From: Eustoma russellianum
Lineage: Eukaryota; Streptophyta; Magnoliopsida; Gentianales; Gentianaceae
NCBI GenBank assembly: GCA_036186865.1
Contig: AP025066.1
Location: 17,463,697-17,527,696 of the forward strand
Direction of reading: 5' to 3'
DNA: 64,000 nt
The stretch's first letter is position 1, and the number at the start of each line of letters is the position of its first letter. The notes beneath the pieces are model-generated. The model saw only the letters and a program-made list of their open reading frames with translations, had not been told where the DNA came from and made no database searches. Both the position numbers and the translations under genes were made by a program. Shown one piece after another: positions 46,252 through 56,428 of this stretch.

Positions 46252-46256
46252 GCTTG
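46252..46256. repeat. target site duplication of the copia element, right (GCTTG)
   Basis: Pairs with gctta at 35343-35347. Confidence 0.75.
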
Positions 46257-46825
46257 GGCGTTCACAGTCTTTCTCTAGTTCAAATGGCCTATGACTGCAT
46301 GCTTTGGTGGAATTTTCACACAACCTCTTCTCTTTGGGCCATATACATGCATCAAAAGTATGGATCACGTTCTGATTTCATCCCCCAGAATATATGACTC
46401 TCTGGGTTGGAAACCAATTTGTTCGATGCATTCGGTTTGCTCAACTCTTACTACATGCACAGATGTTTTGTGTTGGACATATTCTGTTACAGGTCAGTTT
46501 ACTCTAAGACAGGCTTATATGGATATCCGTCTTTCTCGTCCATAGAGGTATTCATATAAATATATTTGGTGGAGGACTCTACCAAAATCTGTCAGTGTCT
46601 TTACATGGAAACTTTTTAGTAATGCATTGCCGTTTGAAGAGCACTTAAGCCGATTTCAGCATGCCTGCCCCACAATTTGTCCTTTTTGTAGAATCTACTC
46701 GGCTACAATCACACATATATTTTTGCAATGTCTTGTAATTAATGCCATTTGGACACGATTTGTATTACATTTTGATGGGCCACTTCCCCACCCCTTGTAT
46801 CTATGACAATATTTTTTACAATCAT
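46252..46825 (+). pseudogene. LINE D zf-RVT domain
   Basis: Continues LINE D after the copia insertion: GVHSLSLVQMAYDCMLWWNF, then TYSVTGQFTLRQAYMDIRLSRP. After a stop at 46543 it reads VFTWKLFSNALPFEEHLSRF, and CPFC...THIFLQC completes the zinc knuckle near 46680-46730. Confidence 0.82.
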
Positions 46826-46827
46826 GG

Positions 46828-47397
46828 TTGTCTTCAACATCCCGTACTCTCTTGGACCATTACCGGGTAGTCGCTCCATCACTACTTTGCTGGAATATTT
46901 GGAAGCTCTACACTAATCACTGTTATGGGTTGGCCGATCTTTCGGTTCAATCCCTTTACGCAATGGCTCGGTATTCATGTTATATTTTGGCGTCAACTTT
47001 ATCAGAAACTAAATTGGTCACCAATCTATCGCCTCTCATTCAACAGGGCCTTTCACTGCACTTAAAGGTTCAGAGACACAGCATCCTAAAATGGCAGCTT
47101 CCTCCTATGGGCAAGCTAAAGCTTAAAGTTGATTCTTCTGCTGGTAGGTGTTCGGCTTCGGTGGGTGCAATACTTCGAGACCATAACGGCCATGTGTTAG
47201 GGCTATTTCTTTCACATTGCCATGCTTACCCCCAGTCCGTGGTGGAAACTGACTGCCTTCAAGTCACAACGGGCAATGATCCAGCCTTTGCCTCCTTGAT
47301 GGAATACAAGCGCTTAATTGCTCTTCAGCTTCTGACGGGTAGTACAATATCTCATATTCCACGTGATATTAATATGGTGGCACATCATTTGGCATAA
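46828..47397 (+). pseudogene. LINE D RNase H domain with internal deletion
   Basis: 189 open codons. GKLKLKVDSSAGRCSASVGAILRDHNG gives the first Asp in several blocks, and SVVETDCLQV the later Asp. The helix that normally carries the catalytic Glu (AEAQAL-type) is missing between CHAYPQ and SVVETD. Ends ISHIPRDINMVAHHLA. Confidence 0.82.
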
Positions 47398-47544
47398 CAT
47401 GCACGTCTTTCCCTCAGACAGCTGTTTTCGATTCACATGAATCACTTCCTTTTGCTGCCCGTGGATACTATTTAACAGACACCACTACTTATGCCATGCG
47501 TACTTCATCTTGAGGGTTTGCACATTCGTCTAGCTTACATTGTT

Positions 47545-47573
47545 GTTGCATGTATCATACAGATACAGGCAAC
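47545..47573 (+). promoter_or_regulatory. 3'UTR hairpin, module 1 of LINE D
   Basis: GTTGCATGTAT pairs with ATACAGGCAAC (10 of 11 pairs), 7-nt loop, followed by cccGGTATG. Confidence 0.75.
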
Positions 47574-47928
47574 CCCGGTATGGACTCTAATTTCTCCAAA
47601 ATTGCTTTCTTCCTCTATATATCCCATGGTTACTTTGTTCTCTTTTTCATACCATTACGCGACTCTGCATCTAGATCATGCGCTCTCCTGCTCATTGGCG
47701 TTACAATTTGCACCATACACACACCATGGAGTACAACCACCAAGATGGCGAATGTCTCCCAATTGGGTTGGCAATTTACTGATTTTGTTGCCCATAGCCA
47801 AAACTTGGGCATGCATTTACTTTCTTGCATCGTATATTCATTTACTACCACATTCAAATATGTACATTGATATGCTTTATCTGCCTGTTTTTCAAGGAAC
47901 ATCTGTAATGGACGACCCACAAGTTTAC

Positions 47929-47993
47929 GTCTCCCATTTGGGTTGGCAAAGTCATACATATAGTTACCTTGGTCCACTATTGACCAAGGTAAC
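47929..47993 (+). promoter_or_regulatory. 3'UTR box plus perfect hairpin, module 3 of LINE D
   Basis: Box GTCTCCCATTTGGGTTGG at 47929, 15 nt of spacer after its last C, then GTTACCTTGGTC / GACCAAGGTAAC (12 of 12 pairs) with a 7-nt loop. Confidence 0.85.
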
Positions 47994-48397
47994 GGCGGTA
48001 CGTGCTTAATACTATCTATAGTTATGCCCGCTTCTTTTTTTTAAACATTGTCTATATTTTTTTTGAACATTTTTTCTATATTTTGACATTTCCACGCATT
48101 CATTGCATCACTTGGGTTGCTTACTCAGCAGCGGAGCTCACATGCTGATAGCATGCTGCTATATAAGCGACAGGAGTACAGTTATATTCTTATTTTCTTT
48201 GCGCCTTAATTTATTCATGTAACTATTTCGGATTCAAGAAATTTATTTTAAGACTCATGTATCGATTTCTTTATTTTGGGAGAGTCTCCCGTCCAAATAT
48301 GGCCTCATATGTAACCACGGTATTCCTCCACCACAAGTGAGGGTAATTTCAATAAATAAAACACCGGACAGTACCGTTCGTCCTTCGACCAAAAAAA

Positions 48398-48496
48398 TGT
48401 ATGTATAACTTTTATAAAATATACCTGTAAGTGTTCAATATATATAATAAAACTATTTTTATCCCCAAAAAAGTCTCATGGCCGTTTGTGTATATG

Positions 48497-48543
<47 letters not shown>

Positions 48544-48630
48544 AACTTGTACATATACATTATTAGTACTGGATAAAGCCATATTTGTTATAAAAAGGTC
48601 TCTTTTGCTGTTTATACATGCATATGCATA

Positions 48631-48665
<35 letters not shown>

Positions 48666-49415
48666 AATTTTGTACAATATACATATAAGTGTTCAATATA
48701 TATAATAAAGCTATTTTTACCCCCATAAAATGTGACGGCCGTGTGTTACTATGTGTAATACACCACTATATTTCATCAAACTTGTACTTGTATTACATAT
48801 ATGTGTCTATTTCATTTTATTTATAGATATAGGTCCATTTTTCTACATTTGGCCATGTATACATATATGTGTATATAACATTATATTTTCTTCGTTTAGG
48901 GACTTAGTATTTACATATTCTTGAAACGCAACTTGAACATATATCATGAATGATCCAATTTGGTATGAACATATATACATAAATCTTGAAAAATCCATGA
49001 AGTATCTAGGAAGAGTACTTGCCTTTATCACTTAACCTTTAAAGACGAGTGAAGATTTCTTCACCTGGCTTGAAGAAGACCTCACACCTTGTTATACCCA
49101 CAGTTATTGGCCAAAAATAAAGAGGTTAGTGAGCAACCATGAAAATTAAAAATTGATGAAATATAACCTATCTTAGATGGTGTTCTTATCTTGCTACACC
49201 TTAGTTTTCAACCTCCTAAAATTCGTCCATGGTGTTGAAAGGAAGGAGGTTGTTGTAGCTATTGTCTTGGAGGTGTGTATTAGATGGAGAAGAAAACTAC
49301 ACCTTGGTTTTATCCTTTGTAACTCTCGGCCATGTTGATGAAATTGAGGTTGGAGGAGTTTGTATTATTTCTTGAGAAGTGAGGAGAGTATTCTACAGGA
49401 AAAGGAAAGTTTTTT
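48398..49415. other. gene-free AT-rich piece, probably gypsy LTR remnant
   Basis: Two long TA microsatellites (48501-48541, 48635-48663) and repeated units aataaa..ctatttt(t)acccc...GGCCGT (48443-48490 and 48700-48745, about 257 bp apart). No ORF of interest. Confidence 0.5.
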
Positions 49416-50715
49416 TGATGAGATTCAAGGAGCCCTAAACATACAAACTTCACAAACAAGGGCCTTGAACATACAAACTCCACAAACAAGAAGCTTTTGC
49501 ACAAATAAAAGATGCAAACTAAAGAGCTTCTTGTTCAAATATGTACAAGATAATCCAAGGAATGTAGATGCACGATTTTTCTATGTTTATTGAGGCTATG
49601 ATCTGATTATCCAAGTGTTTCAATGCATATTATAAGATGTAAGGGTTGGTGGGAGGGCATGATGGTCATCTCATACATGCGCATTGTAGTTTCAAGTCTA
49701 GTCCTTTGCCTTGTATTTGTTTAGGTCTAGGATATTTAGAGAGTCTTTTAATATGTGTTTAATATGCTAATGGTCGTTTTTAGTGTCTTCTTAGGTGGCA
49801 AGACTACATAGGGAAAGTGGTTTGGAGAATCCCTATTTTTCAGGAAGGCAGCCAGACACTGTTCGGTATTTTGGATGTATAGGTCGGGGTACAGGTCCAA
49901 ATGGGTTCAAACTACTTGAAGGTGTTAGAACACTCAATTTGGAACGATTTTCATGCTTTGCACTTTTCTTAATTCGACCTACAAGATGGACTAAAATCAG
50001 ATGGAAGTGGGGAGTCCAGAATGGAAAGTACTTAAGCCCACTGGATGGATACCTGATCTTTGGAAGGCCATATCTCTGTGAAGAAGAGTCTAAATGAGGT
50101 GATTCAAGAGCCCAAATTCAAGAGAATTTAATGAGCTGTAATTTTCTTAAGAGTGCAAACCCTAATTCGGCCTATAGAAGTGGGTATATCCATAACCAAC
50201 AAGATATATTCTAGGACGAGATTTTAGGGATTTAAATTGTACAATTTTTTTGATTAGCTTTGACTTATCCTTTTATGTAAATTTGATTTAGATTGATAGG
50301 TAATGATCTGATGAATTTGATTGATTAATTATTCTTTAGAAATTAACAAAATAATGCCATTTAAAGGCATGTAGGGCGGCTAAGGTTTTCAGAATTTTCA
50401 GAAATCAAACTTGTTGTTTTCTTTGGGCAGCCATGTGTGGCTTCTTCCTTTGTGTTTTTTCCTTTGGTTGTTCAAAAAGTAAAATCAACGCTAGATCCAA
50501 TCAAGTTTTGAGAAAACCTAGTTGGTGAATCACAATCTAAGGATACAGAACGACGTGTTGGATTGGGAGATTCGAATTGCTCGACGTAGGCGTTGTTGAA
50601 ATCTCTTGTCCAAGAAGGTGGTGTTTGCACCATTATCCACGCAAGTGCTGATCAAAGGTGTCTTTTGGAGTTGAAAGAAGCGATCACTAATTCAACACGA
50701 TTCAAGATTGTATCA
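49416..50715 (+). repeat. 5' LTR of TRX
   Basis: Contains a 30-bp tandem duplication at 49438-49497 (aacatacaaacttcacaaac...), present also in the 3' LTR. No gene; the short readings in it are coincidental. Confidence 0.88.
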
Positions 50716-50718
50716 AAG

Positions 50719-50730
50719 TGGTATCAGAGC
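50719..50730 (+). other. primer binding site of TRX, initiator tRNA-Met
   Basis: TGGTATCAGAGC, three bases after the LTR end. Confidence 0.93.
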
Positions 50731-52257
50731 AAAGATTTCTTCTTTACAATTCGCATATCCTTTATTTTCTTGTGTTTTCACACTGTTTCCTTCCTCATAG
50801 CCCCAAGCGTGCGTCTCCCACCGTTGTTCTTTTTTATTTCCTCAGTTACAAGTGTTATCTAATTCCATAACAAATCCCCCAGAGAGTCTTGTTTGTTTTC
50901 AACAAAAAAAATTACATCTTTTGGATTTTTTTCCAAGCCCGTTGTTTGCCTCCACTTCATGCATGCACATGTTATCTTAACTATTGTCTGGAACCTTTTT
51001 CCTCTTGCTTGACTCACGCATATTCATTCTGTCATATAAAAACAAAAAAATGCTACGTCTTTTTTTTCTTTGTAAAAGTAGCACGCTGCACTCCAAAACA
51101 AACAAGAAAAGGGTTGGCTTCCTTGTCTTGGCAGATTGTGCAAACCAACAGACCGTACACCCATATTTCTCTCCTAACCATTCAAAATCAAATCTTCACA
51201 CTTGACAATAGGGTTCATTGAGTTAGGGTTTAAATTCAGTCATAAGAAATAAATCTAGTCTATTGCTTAAAAGTGCTGCCTAGTCACACGTAAGTCTTGT
51301 TGCTAACGAAGCTTTTAGTTGGTTTTAGACTTGTGCGGCTTGATTGCATTGTTTCTTAGTTTGGTTGCAATATTTCTTGTATCCAAGGCTAGTTCTCCTT
51401 CACCATACACGCTGGTTCATCACCTTCAAAGACATCATCTTCAAGCCAAACCAAGCCACAAAAGGCTTAATTCTGGAGACAAAAACTGCTTGGCCGAAAT
51501 CTAACCAAAACAGCTGAGGTACCATTTGTTTTTGCCACGAAATATCGACGGAAAATATTTGCCAAAGCAAGATTCGAAACTAAATCAAAAGTGATAAAAA
51601 AGCAAAAAGGATCAGACAGCATCAAAAGTTGGCAGAACCGAGACCCACAAAGGAAAAGAGGACAAGCTGCGATTGTCCTAACTTGTGTGACAAATAGAAT
51701 TAAGTTGTTGATAGATATTGTTGGCTATCAAGTCCACCATCATATTATATAAAACCGTGCCCTTATAACCCACAAAATGCCACACCCTTCATTATCTGTA
51801 CACTTGGATACTTGGTTATTGTAACTAAATCAACAACTTGTGATCAACTTGTATAAGGCTAAGGTTAACTGAAGATTGCCCATGCAACCCTTAGTTTTCT
51901 TTGGCTCAGACCTTGACGTACTTTTGGTCTCCTTTTCTTTGATTCTTAGAAAGTTAAGTGTGTTAAATTGTCTTGTTACTTGGCTTGATACCTTTACTTC
52001 TTGGTTGCTGAAAATTGGTTGACACGTTGGAGAAGAAGGTATATTTGATCCTTGGATTGTGCTAGCCACTTGAAAATCTTGCTTTGGCTGTATCTAGCTC
52101 AAGATTGGGCAAGAAAAACGCAAACTGTGAGTGACTATACAAGAAAGAGAAAGAACATACACATTGATTTTGATTTTCATTAACGTAAGGAAATCTCTTT
52201 TGTCTTTGTGTTAGTTTTCCTTTTTCTTGTATTCTTTATTTTGTTTTAGGTGAAAAT
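50731..52257 (+). other. TRX leader, no gene
   Basis: 1.5 kb between primer site and first gag-like ATG. Several short ORFs, none recognisable. Confidence 0.6.
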
Positions 52258-52770
52258 ATGTCATCAACTAACGCCGTAGATGAGGAGACAAGGGTTGAAG
52301 TGTCCCCTGAAAAGGTGTTGGAGAAATTGCAAGAAATCTCCAACAAGATGGAAGAAGTGGATAGGAGAACCTTGAATCAACAAAGTTCACAAGTTGAAGA
52401 TTTGGGGAGTCATGTGTTATGAGCATGACTACAAAGAGATTGAAAAGCGCATGATCACCTTTGGAAAATCAAATGCATGTTACCTTTGGAAAATCAAATG
52501 GTATCTGGGTAAGAAATTGGCGTTGCAAAGTGCCTATGTTTCAAAACCATCTACAACATGATAAAGATATGAAAGCATATTACAATGAATTGTTAGATGA
52601 CTTATATTATGCTTACATTGAAGAGATTGAATAATTAACCATGATTAGATTCATTGTTGGGCTAAATAAAGAGATTGCACATGAAATGATGCATTGTAGA
52701 TATGAATCACTTGAAGCTATGTATGAGCATGCAACCAACATTGAGAATAGGATAAAATTTAAGGACATGG
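52258..52770 (+). pseudogene. TRX gag remnants
   Basis: 52258-52422 encodes 54 residues (starts MSSTNAVDEETRVEVSPEKV), charged, possibly coiled coil. After frame changes the stretch 52560-52760 reads AYYNELLDDLYYAYIEEIE and, past a stop, TMIRFIVGLNKEIAHEMMHC, RYESLEAMYEHATNIENRIK. This matches the C-terminal pattern of plant Ty3/gypsy gag (two-helix stretch ending in LNREIA...VELQHY...ED). It ties the element to Ty3/gypsy. Confidence 0.65.
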
Positions 52771-53751
52771 ATGATTTTTTTTGCTAAAATGCATAGGCGT
52801 GACAAAGCTGAAATTGTTTCTAAAGAGGAGCATAAAGCTGAAATTGTACCTCAAGTTGATGCTAGAACAAAGCCGAAAGTTGATTTGTTTCCACAAGAGT
52901 TGAATGAGGTTAAAGTTGATGCATATAATGAGCATGATTCGCATGATAATGCAATTGATTTTCATGATGAAAACTTGAATAAATTGCATGAGAGAAAGAG
53001 AGAATATGAGGAAGATCTACTTGTTGATGTAGCATCCTCTATTTGTCTTGGTTTGTGTGAACCACATGCATTGTGTAATCTTGAATTAAGATCAGAACTT
53101 GAACTTGCGTCACATGGATTAATTGATGATTTGAATGATGAATTGAATGCATCTAAGTTGGATGAAACTGATTTGATAGTTAAGAGTGTTGAGTCGTTTG
53201 CTGTTGAATCTTTTAAGGTGTGTGTTGATCTCCCTAGTCTACATTGTTTTCATGATCCTTTTAATATGCATCACACACACATGACCTTTAGCACAATCCA
53301 TTCCCATAGTATGCTTGTTCATAGGATGATTCGTGACATGTTTACTCATGAGAGATGCCATATCACATTGTCTTGTTCCCCTTTCCAAATCTTGGTGATT
53401 GGTGACTTCATTTGCCATGATAAATTGTTGGTCTATTTATTGATTGAGTTTGAATGTTCCTTACATGATGGATTTTGGTTGCACCTTACACATTCATGTT
53501 TGATTGAGAGATGCATGACTATACACCCTAAACACATCAAGAAGATGTTTGTATTGATGTGGAGTTGTGTTCTAGTGTGTGATAAGTCTTTCTTTTGGAA
53601 GTTTCATATGTCTCTCACTTGTGCTTTGTTAATGCATCCTAAGCATGTGAAAGCGAAGAAACAAAAGAGGTATGACTATAATCCTTATTTATCTCTTTGC
53701 CGTCATCTTTTACTTGTTCATGATTCTAGATATGCATTTATTGAGTTATAG
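52771..53751 (+). CDS. TRX long ORF, unknown protein with repeated HPKH motif
   Basis: 326 codons with no recognised domain. The N-terminal 100 residues are very acidic/charged (KAEIV repeated, HDSHDNAIDFHDENLNKLHE). The rest is rich in His and Cys, with hydrophobic blocks. A short motif recurs: IHPKHIKKM at residue 252 and MHPKHVKAK at 289; in the same frame, after the TAG at 53749, VHPKNVRKR at 335 and YPKHVRLK at 357. The frame stays open to the polypurine tract (53993), ending DSRSNPFEEKGNDE, so the TAG may be secondary. The older minus-strand copy preserves two of the motifs. Function unknown; it could be a captured sequence or a degenerate former pol. Confidence 0.7.
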   Translation: MIFFAKMHRRDKAEIVSKEEHKAEIVPQVDARTKPKVDLFPQELNEVKVDAYNEHDSHDNAIDFHDENLNKLHERKREYEEDLLVDVASSICLGLCEPHALCNLELRSELELASHGLIDDLNDELNASKLDETDLIVKSVESFAVESFKVCVDLPSLHCFHDPFNMHHTHMTFSTIHSHSMLVHRMIRDMFTHERCHITLSCSPFQILVIGDFICHDKLLVYLLIEFECSLHDGFWLHLTHSCLIERCMTIHPKHIKKMFVLMWSCVLVCDKSFFWKFHMSLTCALLMHPKHVKAKKQKRYDYNPYLSLCRHLLLVHDSRYAFIEL

Positions 53752-53993
53752 TTTGAGGTGTATATCTTTGTGCACCCTAAAAATGTTAGAAAAAGGTGTT
53801 TATTTCTGTCTAGATGTGTCATCATTGGAGTACGTGCTTATCCTAAGCATGTTAGACTTAAATTATGTATGATCATTGCACTTGGTTTGCTTGAACTTGT
53901 ATCGTACGTAGTTTATGAGTCATTTGTGGAGTATCCCTCTTATCTATTTGTGTGTTTAGATTCAAGATCAAATCCTTTTGAGGAGAAAGGGAA
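53752..53993 (+). pseudogene. TRX ORF continuation and polypurine tract
   Basis: In-frame continuation after the TAG, with two further PKH/PKN motifs. Ends with the purine tract gaggagaaagggaa at 53980-53993. Confidence 0.65.
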
Positions 53994-55298
53994 TGATGAG
54001 ATTCAAGGAGCCCTAAACATACAAACTTCACAAACAAGGGCCTTGAACATACAAACTCCACAAACAAGAAGCTTTTGTACAAATAGAAGATGTAAACTAG
54101 GAGCTTCTTGTTCAAACATGTACAAGATAAGCCAAGGAATGTAGATGTATGATTTTTCTATGTCTATTGAGGCTATGATCTGATTATCCAAGTGTTTCAA
54201 TGCATATTATAAGATGTAAGGGTTGGTGAGAGGGTAGGATAGTCATTTCATGCAGGCTTGTTGTAGTATCGAGTCTAGTCGTTTTTCTTGTCTTTGTTTA
54301 GGTCTAGGATAATTTAGAGAGTCTTTTAATATGTGTTAATGTGCTAATGGTCTTTTTTTAGTGTCTTCTTAGGTGGCAAGACTACATAGGGAAATGGCTT
54401 GGAGAATCCTTATTTTTCAGGAAGGCAGCCAGATACTATTCTGTATTTCTGATGTATAGGTTCGGGTACAGGTCCAAATGGGTTCACACTACTTGGAGGT
54501 GTTAGAACACTCAATTTGGGACGATTTTCAGGCTTTGCACTTTTCCTAATTCGGGCTACAAGATGGACTATAATCAGATGCAAGTTGGGAGTCCCAAATG
54601 TAAAGTACTAAAGCCCACTAGATGGATATCTGATCTTTGGAAGGCCATATCTCTGCAAAAAAGAGTCCCAATGAGGCCATTCAAAAGCCCACATTCAAGA
54701 GAATTTAATTTGATACAACTTTGCTGAAGAGTTCAAACCCTAATTCGGCTTCTAGAAGCGGGTAGTAGTCCATAACAGACAAAGTGTATTCCAAGATGAG
54801 ATTTTAGGGATTTAAATTGTACAATCTTTCTTGATTAGATTTGACTTATCTTTTTATGTAAATTTGATTTGGATTAATAGGTAATGATCTCATGACTTGA
54901 ATTGATTAATTATTTTTAAGAAACTAGCAAAATAATGCAATTTAAAGGCATGTACGGCGGCTAGGGTTTTAAGAATTTTCTGAAATCAAACTTCTTGTTT
55001 TCTTTGGGCAGCCGTGTGTGGCTTCTTCCTTTGTGTTTTTTCCTTTGGTTTTTTCACAAAGTAAAATCAAGGCTAGATCCAATCAAGGTTTGAGGAAACC
55101 TAGTTGGTGAATCACAATCCAAGGATACAGAACGACGTATTAGATTGCGAGATTCAAATTGCTCGACATAGGCGTTGTTGACATCTCTTGTCCAAGAAGG
55201 TGGTGTTTGCGCCATTGTCCCACGCAAGGGCTGATCAAAGGTGTCTTTTGGAGTTGAAATAAGCGATTGTTAATTCAATACGATTCAAGATCGTATCA
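53994..55298 (+). repeat. 3' LTR of TRX
   Basis: Colinear with 49416-50715 with moderate divergence, more than in the gypsy LTR pair. Confidence 0.88.
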
Positions 55299-55925
55299 GT
55301 TGTAGTATGGAATGAAGAAGAAGATCTTCCCTCTTTTTGTTGTGGTATGTCTCGGCCAAGTAGAGAAGAAAGAGGAGTTTGGAAGACTTGGTTGTGTTGG
55401 TGAAAAAAGAGAGGAACTTTGGATGAAACGTGAGGACTGTAATGCGTGAAATGATGGAAGAGAAAAGGGTTATCCCTTTTCTTAAGGCATTCGGCCGAAC
55501 ATGGGTTAGGGGAAGGGGAGGAGAGAAGAAATGAAAATGAGTGGAGTAGTTTGAGGAAAAGTAGAAGAAATTATGGTGATTTGAATTGTTGTGTAAGAAG
55601 AGGAGTGTGGGAATGAAGAAGGTACAATTTTCCCCCCTTTTTCTTGGTTCTTCAGCCGAAAGTGACATAGGAGGGGATGGAAAGAAGGTTTTCTTGTTTG
55701 AATGGTGAAGGCTTTGGAAGTGTTAGGGTGTAGAGCAATTATAGAAGTAGGAAGAGTGTGTAAGGAGTGAAAGAAGGCTTTTGGGGTTTTCTTGGAGGGT
55801 GTGGCCGGGTACAATGGTTTGGGAGGTGGGTAGAAGATGACAAAATACCATTATTTAGTTTCTAAACAATTTTCTACACTTGGTATTTGGTTGAGGTATT
55901 TTTCTAACCACAATTTCTGATACAC
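55299..55925. other. gene-free piece, probably gypsy LTR remnant
   Basis: No coding gene; purine-rich on the plus strand. The stretch 55835-55910 (gacaaaataccattatttag...) aligns by eye with 10905-10980 of the minus gypsy 3' LTR (ggacaaaattccatcatttg...). Confidence 0.5.
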
Positions 55926-56144
55926 ATCGATTTACGGGGACCTTTGCACATGTGTTACAACCGGCTGCCGCCACACTTCAATATTGTCCTCGAGAAGCAA
56001 ATACAACTGCACATACATTAGCACGACATGGATATCGGGCTGCTGGCTTCCGAACTTTCACTTCTCTTCATCATCTACCTTCTGAAGTTTGTGGCGCTAT
56101 TACTTTGGATGTTAAGGTACCAGCCTTGCGGCTGTGAGGTAGCT

Positions 56145-56206
56145 GTCTCCAATTGGGCAGGCTCATATCATTGGTGATTGCCTGCATCCGTATGTGATGC
56201 AGGCAA
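56145..56206 (+). promoter_or_regulatory. 3'UTR box plus perfect hairpin, LINE E module 1
   Basis: Box GTCTCCAATTGGGCAGGCT at 56145, 14 nt, then TTGCCTGCAT / ATGCAGGCAA (10 of 10 pairs) at 56178-56206 with a 9-nt loop. Confidence 0.85.
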
Positions 56207-56364
56207 CATGGTGCGTTTTGTTTTCATCTTATCTATCACTGTCCTACATGATATATATTTTTCTTATCTTCTGCCTGGCTTAACAATATTTTGTTTTTGC
56301 GCTCGAGTTGTGGACATGATTTCCTCACTGGTGGTGCTTTATTTGGTCCTACATAGTACACAAT

Positions 56365-56428
56365 GTCTCCCATTTGGGTTGGTGTGTTCTTTTAGATGGT
56401 TGCCTTGGTTCCATAGTGACAAGGCGAC
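56365..56428 (+). promoter_or_regulatory. 3'UTR box plus hairpin, LINE E module 2
   Basis: Box GTCTCCCATTTGGGTTGG at 56365, 16 nt, then GTTGCCTT / AAGGCGAC (8 pairs, one G-U) at 56399-56428. Confidence 0.7.

Larger units (their letters stand above)
31476..48397 (+). mobile_element. LINE D, RNase H family, split by a Ty1/copia element
   Basis: ORF1 (31520), endonuclease (32829), RT to 35347, then the copia element, and from 46252 zf-RVT, RNase H, a 1-kb 3'UTR and an A tail (48391-48397). Reading through the insertion site continues the LINE protein (EGGL | GVHSLSLVQMAYDC). The 5' end is only approximate and I found no clear target duplication. Confidence 0.88.
47398..48397 (+). other. LINE D 3'UTR with three hairpin modules and A tail
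   Basis: 1-kb 3'UTR. Hairpins at 47545-47573, 47787-47814 and 47963-47993; conserved boxes GTCTCCCAATTGGGTTGG (47754) and GTCTCCCATTTGGGTTGG (47929). The family 3' signature (ggtattcctccaccacaagt...) starts at 48320, then a terminal hairpin and seven A. Confidence 0.75.
49416..55298 (+). mobile_element. TRX: non-autonomous LTR retrotransposon (Ty3/gypsy-derived)
   Basis: Two LTRs of similar length (49416-50715, 1300 bp; 53994-55298, 1305 bp), both from TGATGAGATTCAAGG to GTATCA. A perfect initiator tRNA-Met primer site follows the first and a purine tract (gaggagaaagggaa) precedes the second. The 3.3-kb interior has gag traces and a long ORF, but I find no protease, RT, RNase H or integrase motif. 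The 5 bases outside (ttttt / gttgt) do not form a convincing duplication. An older relative lies at 7.2-8.6 kb on the minus strand. Confidence 0.88.

Noticed and set aside
49360..49593. ORF with repeated NIQTSQTRAL/NIQTPQTRSF
   Set aside because: It starts outside the LTR and runs into it; the repeat is a 30-bp DNA duplication present in both LTRs, not evidence for a protein.
49409..55303. Target duplication for TRX
   Set aside because: ttttt on the left and gttgt on the right share three of five bases only; not called.
55285..55814. Two overlapping minus-strand ORFs of more than 100 codons
   Set aside because: Serine/phenylalanine/histidine-rich translations of a purine-rich strand; no domain, and the region resembles LTR DNA.
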